Source: an uncultured Lachnospiraceae bacterium
GTDB taxonomy: Bacteria > Bacillota > Clostridia > Lachnospirales > Lachnospiraceae
Assembly (NCBI GenBank): GCA_946533525.1
Contig: CAMNBW010000048.1
Coordinates: 1 to 8,789, forward strand
Length of the DNA stretch: 8,789 bases
Direction: 5' to 3'
Below the pieces are notes generated by a model. That model ran no database searches. It was not told the origin of the DNA and saw only the letters and a program-made list of their open reading frames with translations. Below, one piece after another: positions 5,438 through 8,789 of this stretch (positions are counted from its first letter, which is position 1; each line of letters starts with the position of its first letter). Made by a program: the position numbers and the translations under genes.

Positions 5438-6229
5438 TTATCCACCTATTATACAAATAAGCCCGGCAGCCTCAACCTGCCTTTTAAGTTCAAGCATCTT
5501 CTCCCTGTCGGGGGTCTTAAGGTCCCCCATCAGATACTCCCGTCCAAGGCCGATATACTTGTCATACCCCAGCCTGTGATAGGGGAGAATGTGCATCTGC
5601 CTGACACCGGGAAGCCTTGCGGCAAACTCCGCGATCCCCCTTATCTCCTCCGGAGTATCGTTGAAGGTGGGGATAACCGGCGTACGAATCACGAGCTCAC
5701 ATCTGCCCTCGCGGGCTATCCTTGAAATATTGTCCAGCATAAGGAGGTTGTCCCTGCCGCAAAATTCCCTGTGCTTATCCGCATTTATATGCTTGATGTC
5801 GCAAAGATAGGTATCGAGATAGGGCATCAGGGCGTCTATCTTTTCATAGTCGCAGCAGGCCATGCTCTCTATCGCCGTAGAAAAGCCGGCATCCTTGGCC
5901 GCATGGAGGAGGTCCCTCGAAAATTCCGTCTGAAGGGTACACTCTCCGCCCGAAAGCGTCAGGCCGCCCTTGGAGCGCCAGTAAAAGCGCCTGTCCATCT
6001 CTACGGTCTCCATCACCTCACGGACGGTGACGTCCTCGCCCACAGTTTTCGTCTTACCGTCAACGGTACGCATCGTCTCGATCTCGTAGCGCTGGGATTC
6101 GGGATTGCAGCACCAGCGGCAGCGCAGCACGCAGCCCTTGAGAAAGACTATCGTGCGAATTCCTATGCCGTCGTGAACCGAATACCTCTGTATGTCAAAA
6201 ATTCTTCCTCTTGTGTCAAGATAATCCAT
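5438..6229 (-). CDS. Radical-SAM activating enzyme of the glycyl radical dehydratase
   Basis: 263 residues. It uses S-adenosylmethionine and a [4Fe-4S] cluster to install the glycyl radical on the neighbouring dehydratase. The cluster motif is C-X3-C-X2-C at Cys33, Cys37 and Cys40 (GCVLRCRWCCNPES, with an extra Cys41). SAM-binding elements are LSGGE (92-96), DIKH (144-147), which is conserved in glycyl-radical activases, and RTPVIP (182-187). Many activases of diol and choline enzymes carry an inserted ferredoxin-like domain with two more clusters between the CX3CX2C and GGE motifs. Here residues 42-88 contain no cysteine, so this is the short pyruvate-formate-lyase-activase-like form (about 246 residues in E. 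coli). The ATG is 8 bases after the dehydratase stop, with GAGGA overlapping that TGA, so the pair is tightly coupled. Confidence 0.94.
   Translation of the reverse strand: MDYLDTRGRIFDIQRYSVHDGIGIRTIVFLKGCVLRCRWCCNPESQRYEIETMRTVDGKTKTVGEDVTVREVMETVEMDRRFYWRSKGGLTLSGGECTLQTEFSRDLLHAAKDAGFSTAIESMACCDYEKIDALMPYLDTYLCDIKHINADKHREFCGRDNLLMLDNISRIAREGRCELVIRTPVIPTFNDTPEEIRGIAEFAARLPGVRQMHILPYHRLGYDKYIGLGREYLMGDLKTPDREKMLELKRQVEAAGLICIIGG
5442..5447 (-). promoter_or_regulatory. Ribosome binding site supporting the GTG start of the PduU-like gene
   Basis: AGGTGG on the minus strand spans the last Gly codons of the activase and lies 7 bases before the GTG at 5434. No ATG lies close enough to be a better start, and the residues after the GTG align with the PduU N-terminus. 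Confidence 0.7.
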
Positions 6230-6237
6230 CTATATCC

Positions 6238-8772
6238 TCACGCGTCAAACCCCTGCTCGGTACGATTTATAATATCGTCCTGCAAAGATTTTGAAAGTGT
6301 AGTAAATAACGCCGAATATCCTGCAACCCTGACCACCAGATGGCGGTATTTATCAGGATTCTTCTGGGCGTCGAGGAGGGTCTGCTTATCGACCACGTTA
6401 AACTGCATATGCATTCCCTTCTCATCAAAGAAGGTACGTATCAGATTAGCAAAGTCATTTAAGCCCTTTTCTCCCGACAGAGCCGAGGGATGGAATTTCT
6501 GGTTAAAGAGGGTTCCGTTCGAAGCTATACCGTGGTCTATACGGGCCACTGAATTACAGGTAGCCGTAGGTCCCTTCGTATCCCTTCCCTGTGCGGGTCC
6601 GATACCGTCGGCAATGGGCGTATGTGCAAGCCTGCCGTCCGGCGTAGCTCCGGTCTGTGCTCCGAGGGGCACATTTGCGGAAACGGGGTAAAGTCCGGCC
6701 TGGAACTGTCCTCCTCTGGGGTTCTTATAAGTCTCCAGAGGCTTAGTATAAAGGTAAGCCACCTCTCTCGCCAGCTCATCCACCTCAGGCAGATCGTTGC
6801 CGTACTTGGGAACCTCTTCTATCCAGCTTAAAAGCTGCTCACACCAGCTCTTGTCCGCAGCCGGGATCTCGCTCTTTCTGATGCTGTCAACTATCTGGGC
6901 TATATCGCTCTGGGACACGTTCTGTCCGGCCTTTTTCATCTCGCCCACGATATTCAATGTCATATCCTTTATGGTTATCTCGTCAAAGCCCTGGCCGAAG
7001 TTTAGCGCCATGGCCTTTTTATACTCCTGAAGGGTAAGCTTATGTTGCTCGTAAACCAGGGTCTTAATGCAGTTAAGCGCATCCGCGGCATTGGCTATGC
7101 CGAAGCCCTGAGGGCCGGTGAAATTATATACGGCTCCGCCCTGCTCTGTGGTAAGCCCCCTGTCCATACAGTCGTCCACCATGCAGGAAAGCCAGGGAAG
7201 AGGCACTCTCTCGGCGTGGGCCTGGTCTATTGCATTGTCGGCATTTACCAGAAGGGAAATCTGGTAGTCCATCTGCTTTTTATATGCATTCCAGAAGTCG
7301 TCGAAGGTCTTAAAGTCCTCCAGCTCTCCCGTACGTATCGATACCTGCTCTCCCTTGTCCATTCCGTTGGTAAATACAAATTCCAGGGGACGAAGCATAT
7401 TGAAGAAGGCGGCATCGTGCCAGCCCATTTCCTTACCCATCTTTGCGGGCTCAACGCAGCCGATTATTCCGTAATCCCGGGCATCCTCAAGAGATATGCC
7501 CCTGTTCATCATGGAAGGAATGATTACCTCGTCGTTATAATATGCAGGAAGACCTATTCCCGTCCTTGTAAGCCTTGCCGCCTCGATCAAAAGCTCCTGG
7601 GGCGAAAGGTTCCATACCCTTATGGAAAGCGAGGGCATCGGAAGAAATACGTGGTGGGAGGCCCAGATACACATGAACGAAAGATCGTTGGTAGCGTCTT
7701 TGCCGTCCACAGTCTGTCCGCCGACTATGAGGTTCTGGAAGAGGCTGTAGCCTGCGAAGCCCTTGGCGCTCTCCGCATCCCTGCACTTATTGAGGTCATT
7801 TAATTTAACCCATATGCAGTCTATATATTCCTGTGCCTGGTCTCTCGACAGTCTGCCCGCGTCCATATCCGCCTTGTAAAAAGGATACATGTACTGGTCG
7901 AAACGCCCCGGTGAGATGGAGTGTCCGCTGGATTCAAGCTGTATGAGCTGCTGTACGAACCAGAAGCTCTGGCAGGCCTCATAGAAGCTCTTTGCTCCGC
8001 GGCGCGGCACGTTCCTGCAGTTATTAGCGATCTGCAAAAGCTCGTCCTTGCGCTTTGCGTCGTTGGTCTCCCTTGCCATCTTCTCTGCAAGGGCGCTGTA
8101 GCGCTCCGCATAACCGATGACTGCGAGACAGCTTATCTTCATAGCCTCGAGAAGGGTGTGCTTACGGGCATAATACTGATCCCCGGGCCTGCACTTTTCG
8201 AGCCTTTCGTCAATTTCCTTTATTATCCCCTCAAAGCCTATGTTTAAGACCTTATCGTAATGAACGGTCAGATGGCCGACTCCGTTGTAGAAATAGTTTC
8301 CGGGAGTAAATACGTTATGCTCAATGGCCTTTTTGGTCTCAGGCGACATATAGCTTAAGGCCAGATCGGAATTGGTCTTGCCCTTCCAGTAGGGATGCAC
8401 CTTAAGCAGGGTCTTCTTCGTCTCCTCTGAAATATAGAAGGGATCCGCCTCACGGGTCGCCACCGTATCAAACTCGGGCTCCAGCCATTCATAGGAGAAC
8501 TCGGGATAGGTCTGGCAGCCACGGGGAGCAATGGTCGTGGAGCCGACAATCAGCTCCTCGTCCCTTATGATTATCGGAATATTCTTTAATATATGCTCGA
8601 AGGCATGGGCTCTTCTCATGACAATGGGCTCATTTTCCGTCTGCTTATAGGATTCTGTGATAAGCACCGCCCTTGCCGCCTCTATTTCGGGCATCTTGCG
8701 ATAAAGGTTCTCAACCAGTCTCGTGATCCTGTCCGATTTATTTGTGGGTGTCGAATTAAATCTTCCGGCCAT
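6238..8772 (-). CDS. Glycyl radical 1,2-propanediol (glycerol-type) dehydratase, B12-independent
   Basis: 844 residues. The enzyme removes water from 1,2-propanediol to give propionaldehyde by radical chemistry. The PFL-like N-terminal domain carries the active-site loop GCVEPAKMGKEMGWHD with catalytic Cys439 and Glu441. The C-terminal glycine-radical domain has RVAGYSA with Gly818. Residues matching substrate ligands of Clostridium butyricum DhaB1 (His164, His281, Ser282, Asp447) are His167, His284, Ser285 and Asp453, with the Cys-to-Asp spacing conserved at 14. This supports diol dehydration over choline lyase or pyruvate formate-lyase activity. The loop differs from the DhaB1 EPQKPGKTEGWHD (as recalled): Ala443 replaces Gln and Met445 replaces Pro. 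About 50 extra residues (roughly 593-645) precede the PKYGND segment. No distinct encapsulation peptide is apparent: the N-terminus is short and aligns with DhaB1. It heads the visible first block. Propanediol is preferred from context; glycerol remains possible. Confidence 0.94.
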   Translation of the reverse strand: MAGRFNSTPTNKSDRITRLVENLYRKMPEIEAARAVLITESYKQTENEPIVMRRAHAFEHILKNIPIIIRDEELIVGSTTIAPRGCQTYPEFSYEWLEPEFDTVATREADPFYISEETKKTLLKVHPYWKGKTNSDLALSYMSPETKKAIEHNVFTPGNYFYNGVGHLTVHYDKVLNIGFEGIIKEIDERLEKCRPGDQYYARKHTLLEAMKISCLAVIGYAERYSALAEKMARETNDAKRKDELLQIANNCRNVPRRGAKSFYEACQSFWFVQQLIQLESSGHSISPGRFDQYMYPFYKADMDAGRLSRDQAQEYIDCIWVKLNDLNKCRDAESAKGFAGYSLFQNLIVGGQTVDGKDATNDLSFMCIWASHHVFLPMPSLSIRVWNLSPQELLIEAARLTRTGIGLPAYYNDEVIIPSMMNRGISLEDARDYGIIGCVEPAKMGKEMGWHDAAFFNMLRPLEFVFTNGMDKGEQVSIRTGELEDFKTFDDFWNAYKKQMDYQISLLVNADNAIDQAHAERVPLPWLSCMVDDCMDRGLTTEQGGAVYNFTGPQGFGIANAADALNCIKTLVYEQHKLTLQEYKKAMALNFGQGFDEITIKDMTLNIVGEMKKAGQNVSQSDIAQIVDSIRKSEIPAADKSWCEQLLSWIEEVPKYGNDLPEVDELAREVAYLYTKPLETYKNPRGGQFQAGLYPVSANVPLGAQTGATPDGRLAHTPIADGIGPAQGRDTKGPTATCNSVARIDHGIASNGTLFNQKFHPSALSGEKGLNDFANLIRTFFDEKGMHMQFNVVDKQTLLDAQKNPDKYRHLVVRVAGYSALFTTLSKSLQDDIINRTEQGFDA

Positions 8773-8776
8773 ACTT

Positions 8777-8783
8777 TCCTCCT
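8777..8783 (-). promoter_or_regulatory. Strong ribosome binding site of the dehydratase
   Basis: AGGAGGA on the minus strand lies 4 bases before the ATG at 8772. The match is close to ideal, as expected for the most abundant enzyme of the pathway. Only 17 bases upstream of the gene are visible, so its promoter cannot be judged. Confidence 0.85.
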
Positions 8784-8789
8784 AAAAAA

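Noticed and set aside
5771..6691. Long plus-strand open frame (306 codons) opposite the activase and dehydratase
   Set aside because: It spans the junction of two clearly conserved minus-strand genes, has no recognisable domain and no good ribosome site. It is a shadow of the coding strand's composition.
7042..7803. Plus-strand open frame (253 codons) inside the dehydratase
   Set aside because: It lies fully antisense to conserved catalytic regions of the glycyl radical enzyme and its translation resembles no known protein.
6238..8772. Choline trimethylamine-lyase or pyruvate formate-lyase identity for the glycyl radical enzyme
   Set aside because: The diol-binding residues His167, His284, Ser285 and Asp453 match glycerol/propanediol dehydratase, and pyruvate formate-lyase would need adjacent Cys-Cys at the active site, where this protein has Cys-Val-Glu.
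1..8789. CRISPR array, tRNA, rRNA, insertion sequence or phage features
   Set aside because: No tandem repeats with spacers, cloverleaf-like segments, transposase motifs or terminal repeats were seen. Every gene is intact except for the one cut by the window edge.

Overview
The window holds most of a catabolic bacterial microcompartment (BMC) locus. All eight genes lie on the minus strand, and no plus-strand gene is credible. The signature enzyme is a B12-independent glycyl radical diol dehydratase. It is accompanied by its radical-SAM activase, two shell proteins (one cut by the left window edge), a class II sugar-phosphate aldolase, a CoA-acylating aldehyde dehydrogenase and a zinc-type alcohol dehydrogenase. 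This set matches the glycyl-radical-enzyme microcompartments that ferment L-fucose and/or L-rhamnose through 1,2-propanediol (often called GRM5, as in Clostridium phytofermentans and Roseburia-like gut Firmicutes). Protein style, strong AGGAGG-type ribosome sites and tight gene spacing suggest an anaerobic Clostridia member, probably Lachnospiraceae. The genus cannot be read from the window.

In transcription order (high to low coordinate), the first block is the dehydratase (8772-6238), activase (6229-5438), PduU-like shell protein (5434-5075, GTG start) and a CaCA-family Na+/Ca2+ exchanger-like membrane protein (5052-4123). Gaps inside the block are 3-22 bases. A 284-base intergenic region (3839-4122) follows. 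It contains an intrinsic terminator whose hairpin and T-tract also carry a near-consensus sigma-70 promoter (-35 in the hairpin loop, 17-bp spacer, -10 just past the T-tract). That promoter gives a leader of about 145 bases with potential RNA structure ahead of the second block: aldolase (3838-3023), aldehyde dehydrogenase (3012-1621), alcohol dehydrogenase (1593-343) and a hexameric-type shell protein (320 to beyond position 1).

Proposed pathway (inference from families): the aldolase splits fuculose-1-phosphate or rhamnulose-1-phosphate to dihydroxyacetone phosphate and lactaldehyde. Lactaldehyde is reduced to 1,2-propanediol, and the glycyl radical enzyme dehydrates this to propionaldehyde. 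The acylating dehydrogenase makes propionyl-CoA plus NADH, and the alcohol dehydrogenase makes propanol and regenerates NAD+. The aldolase (C-terminus), aldehyde dehydrogenase (N-terminus) and alcohol dehydrogenase (N-terminus) each carry a short amphipathic helix of encapsulation-peptide type.

The core is a recognisable system rather than a new one. The points most worth a second look are the cation exchanger inside the operon, the promoter nested in a terminator, the structured leader, the Cys-rich linker before the aldolase targeting helix, the ferredoxin-domain-free activase, and a divergent active-site loop plus an internal insertion in the dehydratase.
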